DNA of 64,000 bases from Furcasterigmium furcatum (taxonomy: Eukaryota; Ascomycota; Sordariomycetes; Glomerellales; Plectosphaerellaceae), in the NCBI GenBank assembly GCA_001599815.1, contig BCIA01000006.1:1118961-1182960 (forward strand), given 5' to 3'. Positions 10,192 through 19,641 of the stretch are shown here, one piece after another; position 1 is the stretch's first letter, and every line of letters begins with the position of its first letter. Both the position numbers and the translations under genes were made by a program. Under the pieces are notes generated by a model. It was not told where the DNA came from. It ran no database searches and saw only the letters and a program-made list of their open reading frames with translations.

Positions 10192-10488
10192 TAATGGAGG
10201 CAAATTTCAGACTAACGGCTCACACATTATGCACAAAAGGCAGAGGTATATGGGGAGAATACTAGTAGAGAGGTCCCCTTGATTATTCTAGACGCTCATC
10301 GGTCATATCGACATAATACCTTTCCGCAAATATCATCTTGTGTTCCATTCCATAGACTGCGCCTCATTCTTCACTGGGCATTAAAGAGAATCATAGAGTG
10401 GAGGCGGGCAAGTTCTCGGGTGCTTGTTGCCTCTCAATCTCACCGATAAAATAAACTGTGAACAAGCAGAAGAGGTAAACGTCTGAGC

Positions 10489-11001
10489 CTAATCACCACC
10501 GTCACCACCACCACCGTCACCACCACCACCGTCACAGCCGCCGCCGTCACCACCGCCGTCACCACCGCCGTCCCCGCCGCAGTCCGCAGAGCAATCCGCG
10601 ACTGAGCAATCCGAGTAGATACCATTACCCATCAGTTGGGTCTGATAACTAGGAAGAAAGGGGTCGGCTCCCCGGCTCGAGGACGCCTGGCGACTCCGCC
10701 GAGCCGCCCGCGGTGGCTTCACTGGCTTCTGCCTGGGCACGCGGACTTTCTTGGGCTTCGGCTCCGCTGCCCTCCGGTTGCGCCACTGCTTGAAATTCTG
10801 GAAGATGAGGGCCAGGGATTCTCGAAAGGACCGTGCCGAGGTTGGTTGATCGGCTGTAGCCTCCCGGCTCTGCGCGTTCAAGTCCACACCGTGGCGGGAC
10901 TCGTTCGTCTGCCTCTCCAAGGGCGGAAAGTCGTCCTCGGAAGCGTGGCGCGTTTCGGGCATTTCTTGTCTCTTGTATTGTTCGCGTAGTGATTCTCTCA
11001 T
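10489..11001 (-). CDS. hypothetical disordered protein with Gly/Asp-rich tail
   Basis: 170 residues from the ATG at 11001 (a GTG lies seven codons upstream). Family not recognised. The N-terminal third is charged and Gln/Arg-rich, the middle is strongly basic (about 85-125, many Lys-Pro and Arg-Arg pairs), and the last 25 residues are almost only Gly and Asp with two or three Cys, built from GGDGGG-like repeats. No membrane segment or signal peptide is visible. The tail is encoded by a CACCACCGTCAC-type microsatellite, so its length may vary between strains. It could be a non-conserved gene; the long open frame and biased composition give only moderate support. Confidence 0.45.
   Translation of the reverse strand: MRESLREQYKRQEMPETRHASEDDFPPLERQTNESRHGVDLNAQSREATADQPTSARSFRESLALIFQNFKQWRNRRAAEPKPKKVRVPRQKPVKPPRAARRSRQASSSRGADPFLPSYQTQLMGNGIYSDCSVADCSADCGGDGGGDGGGDGGGCDGGGGDGGGGDGGD
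10492..10578. repeat. CACCACCGTCAC microsatellite inside a coding sequence
   Basis: Imperfect trinucleotide-based tandem repeats of CAC/CCG/TCA type on the + strand encode the Gly/Asp tail of the minus-strand hypothetical protein. The reading frame is preserved throughout. Confidence 0.7.
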
Positions 11002-11536
11002 TGCGAGATGCTGCGCTTGCACGGCGTGTCGGCTGGTTGTGGATGACGAGGAAGTCGGTAGGCGAAGGTTTGATGTGTCAAGGTGATGTCGGGAGTTGTA
11101 TTCGCAGCTTCTTCTCAGTTTTCTAAAGACTGACGATAACTTCTATCCCTTGCAAGTGGCAGAGGGGGGAATTTATAGTACATCCGGTGAGCTGTTACTG
11201 GGCTCAACAGTTCTGTCGCCGAGGCAAACGGCGCCCCCTGAATCCAAAGTCCTGGCATCATGAGATCATGCGAGCAGTCCAGCAGATGCTGACAAACTCT
11301 GCGATGTCCTTGTGATGCAGGTAAAGAGAGAGTACCAAGGAAGCCTGGGAGGCTTGAGTGGCGTTGTGCAGACAGACCGCCACCTCAGAAACAGAAAACG
11401 CTGAAGCTGAAGAGTTTATTTCCCAGTGGAACAAAACTGATTCAGATCTTGAGTATCGCAAATAGTGGTGCATGTCATGTGTTCAAGGCCATGAATGACT
11501 TCTCACATTTCACGCCGTCAGCAGCATCCCACGCCC
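11002..11536. other. intergenic
   Basis: Upstream of the Gly/Asp-tail gene and downstream of the acyl-CoA dehydrogenase. I see no supported gene or repeat. Confidence 0.4.
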
Positions 11537-12859
11537 TCACAACTTGGTCTTCCTGTCCATGACAAGCTGCTCCTGCCTCACAGCCAGGTCAGCCAAGATC
11601 TCCTCGCTCCCGCCCCCGACGACCATCATCCGCAGATCCCTCGAGATCTGCTCCACCGCCGCCCCGGGCCCGGCCTTCTGATACCCGGCGCCCCCAAAAA
11701 TCTGCTGCGCCTCCCGCGCCGCCAGCTCCAGCATCTGCCCACCCTGGACCTTGAGCAGCGCGATCTGGCTCGCGATGCGCGGCTCCTGCCACCCCCGGGG
11801 CGACGAGTCGACGAAGAACGCGATCTGCTCGAGCCATGCCCAGTGCGCCTCGACGCGGTGCGCCAGCTCCGTCAGCTTGCGCCGGATGACCTGGTTCGCC
11901 ATGAGCGGCCTGCCGAACGTCTCGCGGTCGAGTGCGTACGCGTACGACGCAGCGAGGCACGTCCTGCTCTTGCGGTTGCACTGGACGGCCAGGGCGTAGC
12001 GCTCCTTGTTGAAGTTGCTCATGATGATGGGGAACCCGTGGTTCTCCCTGCCCAGGAGGTTGGCCGCCGGGACGACGACGTCCTCGAGGTCGACGAGGCT
12101 GGCACCGCCGGCATTCTGGCCGCTGTTGTGGACTTTGGTGATGGTGATGCCGGGGGAGGTGAGGGGGATGACGAGGACGGAGACGCCCGCGAGGCCGGCG
12201 CGGCCGGTGCGCACGGCGGTCGTCATGTGCGTCGCCCACGGGGCGCCCGTGATCCATTTCTTCGCGCCGTTGACGATGTACGACTTGCCGTCGGGGGTCT
12301 TCTGCGCGGTAGTCCGAACGTTGGCGACGTCGGAGCCGCCGGTGGGCTCGGTGATGCCCAGGCAGAAGCTGGTTGCCCTGGAGAAGAGGCCCGGTAGCCA
12401 TCTGGCCTTCTGTTCCTCCGTGCCGTGGTGGACGATGGGCGGGACCCCGATCATGGATGCGCCGCCGAGGGCGATGGAGACGCCGCCTTCGATGCGGCTC
12501 ATCTCGTCCATGCCGATGAGGGTGTGGAATGCATCGGCCTGCTCGTGAGGAACACCGGCCAGGTTCGGGATGTTCTTCGGGCGGTATTTCGAGGGGATGT
12601 CGTCGAATGGGATTCCCGATCGGCAGTACTTCTCCGATACCTCGACGGGGGCCTCGCCCTTCTCTTCCCATTCCAGCGCGCGCGGCAAGATTTCCTCGTC
12701 GACATACTTGCGAAGGGCCTGCTGGAGATTGCGATGGGATTCCTTGTAATACGGGGAGACGCCCGTGCGAAGCCACAGTGGCTCGCTCCAGGGGATGCTT
12801 TTGTCAATTTTGAGCTTTGGGTCGGGCGGCATGATGAACGCTGGTGGTGAAGGGTGCAT
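11537..12859 (-). CDS. acyl-CoA dehydrogenase family protein
   Basis: Single exon, 440 residues. It has the three-domain acyl-CoA dehydrogenase layout: helical N domain (about 38-165), beta domain with LGITEPTGGSD (167-177) for FAD/substrate contact and a NGAKKWITGA strand (197-206), then the C-terminal helical domain with DRETFGRPL and FGGAGY. The C-terminal position used as base in medium-chain enzymes is replaced (VGGGSEEIL instead of YEGT). Glu286 in NKERYALA lies where isovaleryl- and long-chain enzymes carry their catalytic glutamate, so I infer that as the base. It oxidises an acyl-CoA thioester to the 2-enoyl-CoA; chain length or branching is unknown. The C-terminus TKL is only a weak match to a peroxisomal signal. 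It is divergent from an NmrA-like gene. Confidence 0.9.
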   Translation of the reverse strand: MHPSPPAFIMPPDPKLKIDKSIPWSEPLWLRTGVSPYYKESHRNLQQALRKYVDEEILPRALEWEEKGEAPVEVSEKYCRSGIPFDDIPSKYRPKNIPNLAGVPHEQADAFHTLIGMDEMSRIEGGVSIALGGASMIGVPPIVHHGTEEQKARWLPGLFSRATSFCLGITEPTGGSDVANVRTTAQKTPDGKSYIVNGAKKWITGAPWATHMTTAVRTGRAGLAGVSVLVIPLTSPGITITKVHNSGQNAGGASLVDLEDVVVPAANLLGRENHGFPIIMSNFNKERYALAVQCNRKSRTCLAASYAYALDRETFGRPLMANQVIRRKLTELAHRVEAHWAWLEQIAFFVDSSPRGWQEPRIASQIALLKVQGGQMLELAAREAQQIFGGAGYQKAGPGAAVEQISRDLRMMVVGGGSEEILADLAVRQEQLVMDRKTKL

Positions 12860-13511
12860 TGAAGATGAGGGGACATGAAGCTCTCAGTCTGACGAGTGAG
12901 ACGAAGATGTGTCTGATGAATGCCATTCGCGACACGTGGTTGGGGGCGTGAGCCGAGGCTGAACCGGTCTCACTGAAGATCTCACTGCCTTTGCAGGCAT
13001 TCTCCTCGTGCGGGGTCGCATCGCGGCAGCCATAAGAAGTCGGTAAGTTTCGTACTGTTTAAAATCCTTGGCGTGCCCTTTCGGTGGTTCGAGATGTCTG
13101 AATCCAAGATGCATCAAAATCGCTACCAGGACGATTCCAGTCTCTGGCGGGCATCATGAAGCGAGTCAGGTCCCTGTTCGTCCCCGGCACCACGCTATAA
13201 ATTCAGGGGATGCTCGCTGTGGAGCCCAAGTGAACTCCCGCTTATTCAGCGGCATCAGCGGTCATGACCTTGCCGTTTTGGGACATCGATGATGCTTCAT
13301 CAAAGTCTGGAAGCCCTCAAGCAGGGGTGATTCCAGTCGATGTCGGTGTTCCGCGGGGTCTTGCTTGATAATCTGGGATTTACCTACTTCCCAGGAATTC
13401 AGAGTTGCGTTGCCAGAATAAATGCTCTCTGCCCTTTCCCCCCCGAGCCCCTGATCTTCTCACTCAGCTCCGCCTCTGGACCACACTCGCCATTTCTTCA
13501 GCAAAGCAAAC
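12860..13511. promoter_or_regulatory. divergent promoter, acyl-CoA dehydrogenase / NmrA-like
   Basis: 652 bp between head-to-head starts. No gene seen. A pyrimidine-rich stretch precedes the NmrA-like start, as is common in fungal promoters. Confidence 0.4.
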
Positions 13512-14509
13512 ATGCCAACCGTCCTAGTCGTAGGGGCCACGGGCCAACAAGGAGGCGGCGTCATCACTGCCCTCCTAGCTTCAGGACGAACCGACCTCAG
13601 CATCCATGCCCTCACCCGCAACCCCTCGTCGGCCTCGGCACAAGCCCTCTCCAAGAGAGGCGTGGTTCCCGTGAAGGGCGATCTCCTGAACCGACCCGAC
13701 CTGGAGAAAGCCCTCCGAGGAGTCCATTCTGCCTATCTGGTGACCGACTTCCGCGGACCCGAAGATATTGAAGGAGAGCTCAAACAGGGCCGACAATTCA
13801 TCGACGTCGCCAAGGAAGCCGGTACGCCTCGCGTCTTCTACGAATCTTGAACTCTTTGCTCTGTCTAACGCGAGAACCACTACAGGAGTTCAACATGTCG
13901 TATTCTCCTCGGTCGCCGGCGCGGACATCTCACAAGCCGTTGACCACTTCTACACCAAGTTCAAGCTGGAAGAGCATCTCCGCGCATCAGGGCTCGGGTG
14001 GACTGTCGTCCGCCCCGTCGGCTTCATGGAGGTCGTCCCCCCTCCCGGCATCGGAAGGGCCTTCTTCCTCGGGGCTATGGCTTCCCTCATGGGGCAGACA
14101 AAACAGAAATACGTGGCGTGCGAAGACATCGGCAAAGCCGTGGCCAAGGCTTTGCTCGGCCCGGCGGAGTTCAACGGCAAGACGCTGACCATCGCCGGAC
14201 AAGTGGCTGACGTGGACGAGCTCCAGCAGGCGCTCGAAAAGGGGGAGGCGCAGAGCGGCTGGGGGCGCGTGTGGCTTCCGCGCTGGCTTGTCATTCGGTT
14301 GACGCCGCATCATTACAAGCAGATGTTCGATGTGAGTTCGGTGGCAGAGGCCATGCATGCGAGCTACCTGTACTGACCGAAACTTCAAGTGGCTTTACTA
14401 CGAGAACTGCCAGCCAGGGGATGTTGAGCAAACGAAGGCCCTGATCCCAGATGTGATGGACATCGAAACGTGGGCCAGGAGGCAACAGGCAGCGAGAAGC
14501 ATCCAGTGA
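13512..14509 (+). CDS. NmrA-like NAD(P)-binding protein
   Basis: Three exons: 13512-13821, 13886-14331, 14390-14509, giving 291 residues with all junctions in frame. The N-terminus TVLVVGATGQQGGGV is the Rossmann GxxGxxG of the NmrA/atypical SDR family. GVQHVVFSSVAGA, with a Ser but no YxxxK pair, and the WTVVRPVGFMEV strand are typical of NmrA and HSCARG proteins, which sense NAD(P) redox state or act as isoflavone reductase-like enzymes. The C-terminal exon ends in a helix after the MFD-WLYYE junction, matching the MFxWF region of the family. It is probably cytosolic. Whether it is a regulator or an enzyme cannot be told from sequence. Confidence 0.88.
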
Positions 14510-15285
14510 GACAAGACAGACGATTTCGTCCCACCCAGCGGACGTGGCCCGGAGTTCTTCGGGCGGTCACCTCGGCCGTGCCACTCAAGGTACTACTTCC
14601 TGACATCCTGTACCAGAAGACGAAATTCAATGGAGTCCCATGGAAAATCATGGAACATTGTGGATGCTCCCGAGATGCGAGCGCCCCTTGCTGTTTCCGC
14701 GCAATCGATCCGATGGAGGCATTTGCGCAGATCAAAGGCAAGTAGGGAGCCCCAGATCCTCGAGTCCTCTTTCCACGGCTTCCATGGATGACGGATCATC
14801 CAGTGTCATCCAGTTTCACTACCTAACAAGACAATGTAGAGCGACGTCGAGAGTCGTATAATTGATTGCCATCTTCGTCGGAGGCAAACAGAAACCTGTC
14901 GGGATATTAGAAGAGCTGGGGATCAGTTCTTGCTATGTACTCCGTGTGTTACAATTACACTCATTGGTAAAGCTTCGCTGTTCAATGCCCAGTTGGTTTT
15001 GTCTGGTGCTGGATCGACCTTCCCTTCAGTTTCAACATACCATGATGCTCCATCCTTCGGGGAATCCAGGAAAGAGCTGCCATGCTTCCGTCTGGTACCT
15101 ACCCAGCTCGTCTTCATCCTCGACTGCCGTGTAGGAAGGGCCATGTCAGTCGCAACTGCAACGGCAAACCGCCGGGCAACCTCTCTGACTTCTTTGGGTC
15201 TGGTTTGTTTACACCGTTCCTCTTCTTCTCCTCCTTCTTCTTCTTCTTCTTCTTCTTTTCTTCTCCTCAGATCACCACTGCTACA
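14510..15285. other. intergenic with long pyrimidine tract
   Basis: No supported gene. A nearly pure CT tract (TTC-rich, 15217-15268) ends in CTCCTCAG 17 bp before the next start codon. It may be a CT-rich core promoter or the 3' end of a 5'-UTR intron. Confidence 0.5.
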
Positions 15286-15663
15286 ATGACGATGTACGAT
15301 TTCTTTTCCGGCGCGCCCGGATACGCGACACTTCTTGTTACGGTGGTGGTCGGCCTCCTGACTCTGAACACAATGTACGAGATTCTCCCCGACCTCCCCT
15401 GGCTCAAGCGTCGTGAGCCCACGCGTATCAGTACCGTGGAGCTGGAGAGCGGCGTTCTCGAAGTCGAGCACTCCAACGCACTCAGGTGATGCTTGGGACG
15501 TCTTGAGCAAAGGGTCCACATTCTCGAGGAAGCCCGCAGTCAAGAGAACCATCGCCTCCAAGTGGAGGTCGAGAAGCTCCGGGCTTGCGTGGCACGCCAA
15601 GAGAAAGCTCTCCGGGGCCTTCACGATAACATCGTGACCCTGGAGCGCACGAACATCTACTGA
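15286..15663 (+). CDS. small single-pass membrane / coiled-coil protein, unknown family
   Basis: ATG at 15286 opens a 67-codon frame that stops at a TGA (15487-15489), and the same frame stays open for another 57 codons to 15663. I propose a 54-nt intron, 15486-15539 (GTGATG...CCGCAG), whose removal takes out the TGA and keeps frame, giving 107 residues. Residues about 14-33 form one hydrophobic membrane segment (ATLLVTVVVGLLTL). After the junction the sequence is heptad-like and charged (QENHRLQVEVEKLRACV), so a coiled coil is likely. The donor is weak and no perfect branch point is seen, so the unspliced short form may also exist. No family recognised. Confidence 0.5.
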
Positions 15664-16388
15664 TTCTACACACAGCGACGCCTCACCCGGCCGGGCGTCT
15701 AACAAATACGGCTGGGGGTTGGCAGGGCGGGTCCCAGCAGCGTCTCACACCCCATCGTGGTTGCTGGGTCTAGTAGCCTCTCTTCGGAGAGTGCGAAGCC
15801 AAGTGAGACACTGACAAAGTCCTCTTTTCTCGACCAACAAGCCTTGCGTCGACCCCCATCCACGTCGACCCCCATCCGTGTCGACCTCCATCCGCATCGA
15901 CTTCTCCTTCCGTTGACCTCCATCTGCCTCGATTTCTCCTCCCATTGACCTCCGTCCGCGTTGACCTCCATGATCCATCCAAGTCAACCTACCATGCCAT
16001 CGAATTATCAGAGTCTTAGGCACTACAAACAATCACGCCAGCAATCCATCTATTAAGGCCGTGGCGGGGCCAGAGGTACGGGAAGCGAGCTTCGGGATAG
16101 GGGCGGCCTGCATCTTCCAACGGCCAACCCCATGAGTCCAACTCTACAATCGGCTTGCCTGGTATCACTTGACCGTAGAATCGTCAGCCATAGAAATAAT
16201 AAACTTTGCAACCAATCTCCCGTTTTCGCACGCCAGCCTGGGTCACCTGTCCAAGGCGTCGCCGCCACCTCAATTCACCACAACGCCATCTCAATGAATG
16301 CCTGTCCCGTACAATGACTCGAGTATAAGTATCCTCCTTCTCCTGTCCGAACCTTCGCTATTTGTGCCACCACCCCCCGCCTTCCAGA
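15664..16388. other. intergenic holding the minisatellite
   Basis: Apart from the 16-bp minisatellite I see no supported gene. The 3' part should contain the F-box promoter. Confidence 0.4.
15847..15975. repeat. 16-bp minisatellite
   Basis: About eight imperfect tandem copies of a 15-17 bp unit close to CGTCGACCTCCATCCG. Copies diverge towards the right end. It lies in the gap between the small membrane protein and the F-box gene and does not support a gene of its own. Confidence 0.75.
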
Positions 16389-17780
16389 ATGACATCGCAA
16401 ACCGAGTCAACGACGCTTGCAGTCCCGCATCGAACCGGTCGTTGTCCCAACCATGATCAGCCGAGCGCGCTGCAGGCTCAGCAGCCCCTTCAAGAAAGTA
16501 TGCGGTCATTGGGCTATTCCGGGGCCGACGGAGCCTGCCCCTTGAACGCCATTACTGTTCAAGCACCGACTGGCAGCGCCCTCGAGCTGCCCCTTGATGT
16601 CTGGCTCTTGTTTCTCGACCATCTCTCGCCAATCGACAGGCTAAATCTCTCTCATACCTGCAAGGACCTGCGCGCTCTCACAACGTACGACTGGCCACCA
16701 GAGGTCGGACGCCTCTCCCCAGTGGGGTGCTTGGCATTCCGCGTGGCCTTTGCAAATGCTTCGCTGGGTTACTGGCTGTGCTTCGACTGCTCTCGAGTCC
16801 ACCGGGCAGATCTCGACACCACGCCGCACAACTCGGAGCATCGGCCACGCAGCTGCCAAGCATCAATAGACTCCCTGGATCGACTCGCCAGCTTTTATCC
16901 CGCCCCAAGTCGCAATTACGTTACTCGACATTACCACGTCCAGCTCGCCTTGAAGTACGATGCCAGGGCTCGTCTGGATGCAGTCTCCCAGAAACACTTT
17001 GCACGTCTATTAGCCCCTTTCGTTGTCAAAAACGCTCGGCAATGGTCGGTCAAAGACGTTTGGTGCGACTATCTCGCCCACCCCAAGATCGTCAAAGGGC
17101 ATTACATCCTGGGCCAGGAATGGTCGTTCAGTCCATGCAATGATGATGGAGTGCTCCAACGACGACCCTTCAGCCGGGAGTCCTTCAGGGAGGCCTGCTG
17201 GGGCACCTTGTTCGTTTGCTCGCATCTGAACGGGATCGGCGGCCCAGTGCCGGTCCTTCGACCAAACAGTTATTCAACGCGTCTGCAGCAATACATCCAG
17301 CACATCATCGACACCGGACGGCCACAAACAATCAATCTTTCTTGCCCTGTGTGCCCTACCGACTGCGAACTGTGCTTCAAAACAGATGACGAGGGGTACC
17401 AGTTCCTGGTCTTGCGCGCTTGGAGAGGTCTCGGAACGTACCAAGATGGTCCTAATCAGTCCGAGGAGTGGATGGCCTGCGTCGACCACCACCTCTGGCC
17501 CGGATTCGCCCACAAAGTGAAGCTCTTCAAGTCTGGCAACGCCCGGAACCTGTACGAAAAGGGGACGGAGATCCCAGAGAGGCCAGAAATCCCAGAGCTG
17601 CTGGGGATTCCGACTGCTAAGCAGCCCGAGAGCATACATTGTACGAAATCACCAGGGAACCAGGCCAGCAACAACATGAGCGGCCCAGTTACAGGATCCA
17701 AAAGCCGCACCGCGGCGGTGCTGGTTGGAATTTTCAAAGGGCTCATGGATGCTGTTTCAAGGTCTTGGGGACATGGTTAG
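16389..17780 (+). CDS. F-box domain protein
   Basis: Single exon, 463 residues from the ATG at 16389 (the frame is open a few codons upstream but without an ATG). Residues about 65-105 read ELPLDVWLLFLDHLSPIDRLNLSHTCKDLR, abridged here as LPLDVWLLFLDHL plus LNLSHTCKDL, a typical fungal F-box. The remainder contains CFDCSRVH and paired Cys (PVCPTDCELC) that might bind zinc, but no WD40 or LRR repeats. F-box proteins bind Skp1 and present substrates to SCF ubiquitin ligases; the substrate is unknown. The stop codon is 17 bp from a transposon inserted downstream, so the original 3' UTR and polyadenylation signals have been displaced. Confidence 0.8.
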   Translation: MTSQTESTTLAVPHRTGRCPNHDQPSALQAQQPLQESMRSLGYSGADGACPLNAITVQAPTGSALELPLDVWLLFLDHLSPIDRLNLSHTCKDLRALTTYDWPPEVGRLSPVGCLAFRVAFANASLGYWLCFDCSRVHRADLDTTPHNSEHRPRSCQASIDSLDRLASFYPAPSRNYVTRHYHVQLALKYDARARLDAVSQKHFARLLAPFVVKNARQWSVKDVWCDYLAHPKIVKGHYILGQEWSFSPCNDDGVLQRRPFSRESFREACWGTLFVCSHLNGIGGPVPVLRPNSYSTRLQQYIQHIIDTGRPQTINLSCPVCPTDCELCFKTDDEGYQFLVLRAWRGLGTYQDGPNQSEEWMACVDHHLWPGFAHKVKLFKSGNARNLYEKGTEIPERPEIPELLGIPTAKQPESIHCTKSPGNQASNNMSGPVTGSKSRTAAVLVGIFKGLMDAVSRSWGHG

Positions 17781-17799
17781 AACTTCTAGATCTGCCATA

Positions 17800-17828
17800 A
17801 CGTCGGTCACCCCCATTTGGCCCACCCC
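17800..17828 (+). repeat. left terminal inverted repeat of pogo element
   Basis: 29 bp, exact reverse complement of 19611-19639. It is followed by a second partial copy of its inner half offset by 17 bp. Confidence 0.93.
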
Positions 17829-17897
17829 CCCATTTGGCCCACCCCAAAAAACCATCACCAGAATCGCGACACCAACTTCAAGATCAATTAAAACTAG

Positions 17898-19505
17898 CTA
17901 CGCTGCAACTGTGATACAGTCCTCTGGGCCACTAGATATTTCAACGTCGCTAGATCCATCTATCTGATCTATTTTATCGCCAGCCTCAATCTGGGCCCTA
18001 TGGATAGCGTTGATGTCGGCGAACTTCGAATTGGGGCTGATCTGAACCTTCTTCTTTTTCCTGGGCCTGGCTGCTTCCAACTGGGCCTCTAGGATCTGGA
18101 TCTTCCGTTGCGAGGTAGCCAGGGCATAGTCCTTCTCGTCGAATCCTTTTTGGACCTTCCTGAATAGTAGACGTTGTGTACTGGTGGGGTCTTCTAGCTG
18201 GTTGAATAACCGGAGCTGGCCCTGGAGATCTGTTGCCTTCCTGGGCGTCGACCACGATACTGCTGATCCAGCTGAATCCCATCTCTCGATAGCCCTGATC
18301 CCTGCTGCCCTCTGGATATCTATATTGACTGCCCTGTTGTTGTTGTTGTTGCTATCAAGGAGTAGAGGGCTCAGGAGGGGCTTAGCCAGGGATACTGGCC
18401 ATAGACCTGTCGATTTCCATCCACTCTTGATGTTCTGGGCTGAACAGGCAGCCTGCCTAGCCTTCCTATAACAGGATAGAAAGGCTCGCTTGCCTATAAC
18501 CGTTGAGTCATTCAGGGTATCCAGATATCCCAGCTCCTTCTTATAGGCTGACTTCAAGGGTCCAAACACCGACTGATCCAGAGGCTGGAGAACGTGGGAG
18601 GTATGGGCGGGTAGGAAAACCAGGTGGATATTGTTGCTGTAGCAGAGATACATAAAATCTGTTGTCTCGTGACTCCCATGCCCATCCAGGATTAATAGCC
18701 TAGGCTGTGATGGATCTGTTGGTTGGGTAGCTGGGATGAAGACCTCTTGCAACCAATAGATAGCTGTTGAATTGCTGGTCCAGCCGTTGTCTGTTGCCGT
18801 GAACTTCCATCGGGTATAGGGATCCAGATCCAGAGGGAACCACTGCTGTTGGACTGTCTTGCCCTTGAAGATAACTAAGGGTGGGAGCAGGGATCCTGTC
18901 GCACTGATACACTCGAGGATAGACGTCCAGGCTCTAGATCCTGGCTGTTTTTTCAGAAGGGCCTGACTCTCAGAGGATCCCAGGACCAGCCCGTTGGTCC
19001 CTCGACCCTCTAGAATACCCGTCTCGTCCATATTGTATCTGTTGGATGGGTGGATGCCCCGGATCTCTGGAAGAGCTAGACGTAGGAACCATTTCCTGAT
19101 TACGTCAGTAGACGCTCCGTTGATACGCTTAGAATCGATAGGCCTGGCTCTCTGGACCTTGATTGATGGGTTCCTCTTGAGGAAGGCTTGAAACCAGTTT
19201 TTCCCAACGCCCTGGGGGTCTCCTCGGAGGCGTACGATACGGTCTGCAATATCCCTGACTTGTTGATGGGTTGGTGGGCGCCCTAGGGCAGCCTGGGTCT
19301 GTACCCATCCAACTAGATGGGATTCCTGGCTCGGGGAGAGTCTCTGCTGGGGTGTAGCTGCGATAGATCTGGGCTGGGTCCCTTGAAGTCGATGCCGAAG
19401 GGTGGACCTTGGGATACCCCATTCTAGGCAGGCCTTGCGCAGAGACTGGCCATCTGTAACAGATTGAAGAGCCTGTTCAACGTCGTCTTCTGTATAGGGC
19501 TTCAT
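17898..19505 (-). CDS. pogo/Fot1-like transposase
   Basis: 535 residues, single exon, ATG at 19505. The N-terminus (about 5-45) is a psq-type helix-turn-helix (VEQALQSVTDG...WGIPRSTLRHRL). Residues about 55-115 resemble the CENP-B/Tc5 DNA-binding domain (GRPPTHQQVRDIAD, NWFQAFLKRNP). The DDE_1 catalytic core has D160 in NMDETGI, D274 in LILDGHGSH and D310 in LQPLDQSVF, with 35 residues between the last two: a DD35D triad, as in Fot1-like fungal elements. A basic/charged C-terminus with RPRKKKKV may be a nuclear localisation signal. All catalytic residues are present, so the enzyme could be active. It should bind the 29-bp TIRs and move the element by cut-and-paste into TA sites. Confidence 0.93.
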   Translation of the reverse strand: MKPYTEDDVEQALQSVTDGQSLRKACLEWGIPRSTLRHRLQGTQPRSIAATPQQRLSPSQESHLVGWVQTQAALGRPPTHQQVRDIADRIVRLRGDPQGVGKNWFQAFLKRNPSIKVQRARPIDSKRINGASTDVIRKWFLRLALPEIRGIHPSNRYNMDETGILEGRGTNGLVLGSSESQALLKKQPGSRAWTSILECISATGSLLPPLVIFKGKTVQQQWFPLDLDPYTRWKFTATDNGWTSNSTAIYWLQEVFIPATQPTDPSQPRLLILDGHGSHETTDFMYLCYSNNIHLVFLPAHTSHVLQPLDQSVFGPLKSAYKKELGYLDTLNDSTVIGKRAFLSCYRKARQAACSAQNIKSGWKSTGLWPVSLAKPLLSPLLLDSNNNNNRAVNIDIQRAAGIRAIERWDSAGSAVSWSTPRKATDLQGQLRLFNQLEDPTSTQRLLFRKVQKGFDEKDYALATSQRKIQILEAQLEAARPRKKKKVQISPNSKFADINAIHRAQIEAGDKIDQIDGSSDVEISSGPEDCITVAA

Positions 19506-19610
19506 CGATAATAGATCTAGAGCTGTAGAAAATCTGGAAGAAATCTGTATAGATTTCGTAAAGATATGAGCGATTTAGTTGGGGTGGTTGAAGAAGCGGT
19601 GTGGTGATGC

Positions 19611-19639
19611 GGGGTGGGCCAAATGGGGGTGACCGACGT
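19611..19639 (-). repeat. right terminal inverted repeat of pogo element
   Basis: 29 bp, exact reverse complement of 17800-17828, flanked by TA at 19640-19641. Confidence 0.93.
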
Positions 19640-19641
19640 TA

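Larger units (their letters stand above)
17800..19639 (-). mobile_element. pogo/Fot1-type DNA transposon, apparently intact
   Basis: 1,840-bp element bounded by perfect 29-bp terminal inverted repeats starting ACGTCGGTCACCCCC, each flanked by a TA dinucleotide (17798-17799 and 19640-19641), the target duplication of the Tc1/mariner-pogo superfamily. It encodes one uninterrupted 535-residue transposase on the minus strand. The left end carries an extra 17-bp tandem duplication of the TIR core (CATTTGGCCCACC at 17814 and again at 17831) absent at the right end. Perfect TIRs, intact ORF and clean TA duplication suggest recent insertion. No obvious RIP-like decay is visible. Confidence 0.93.
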
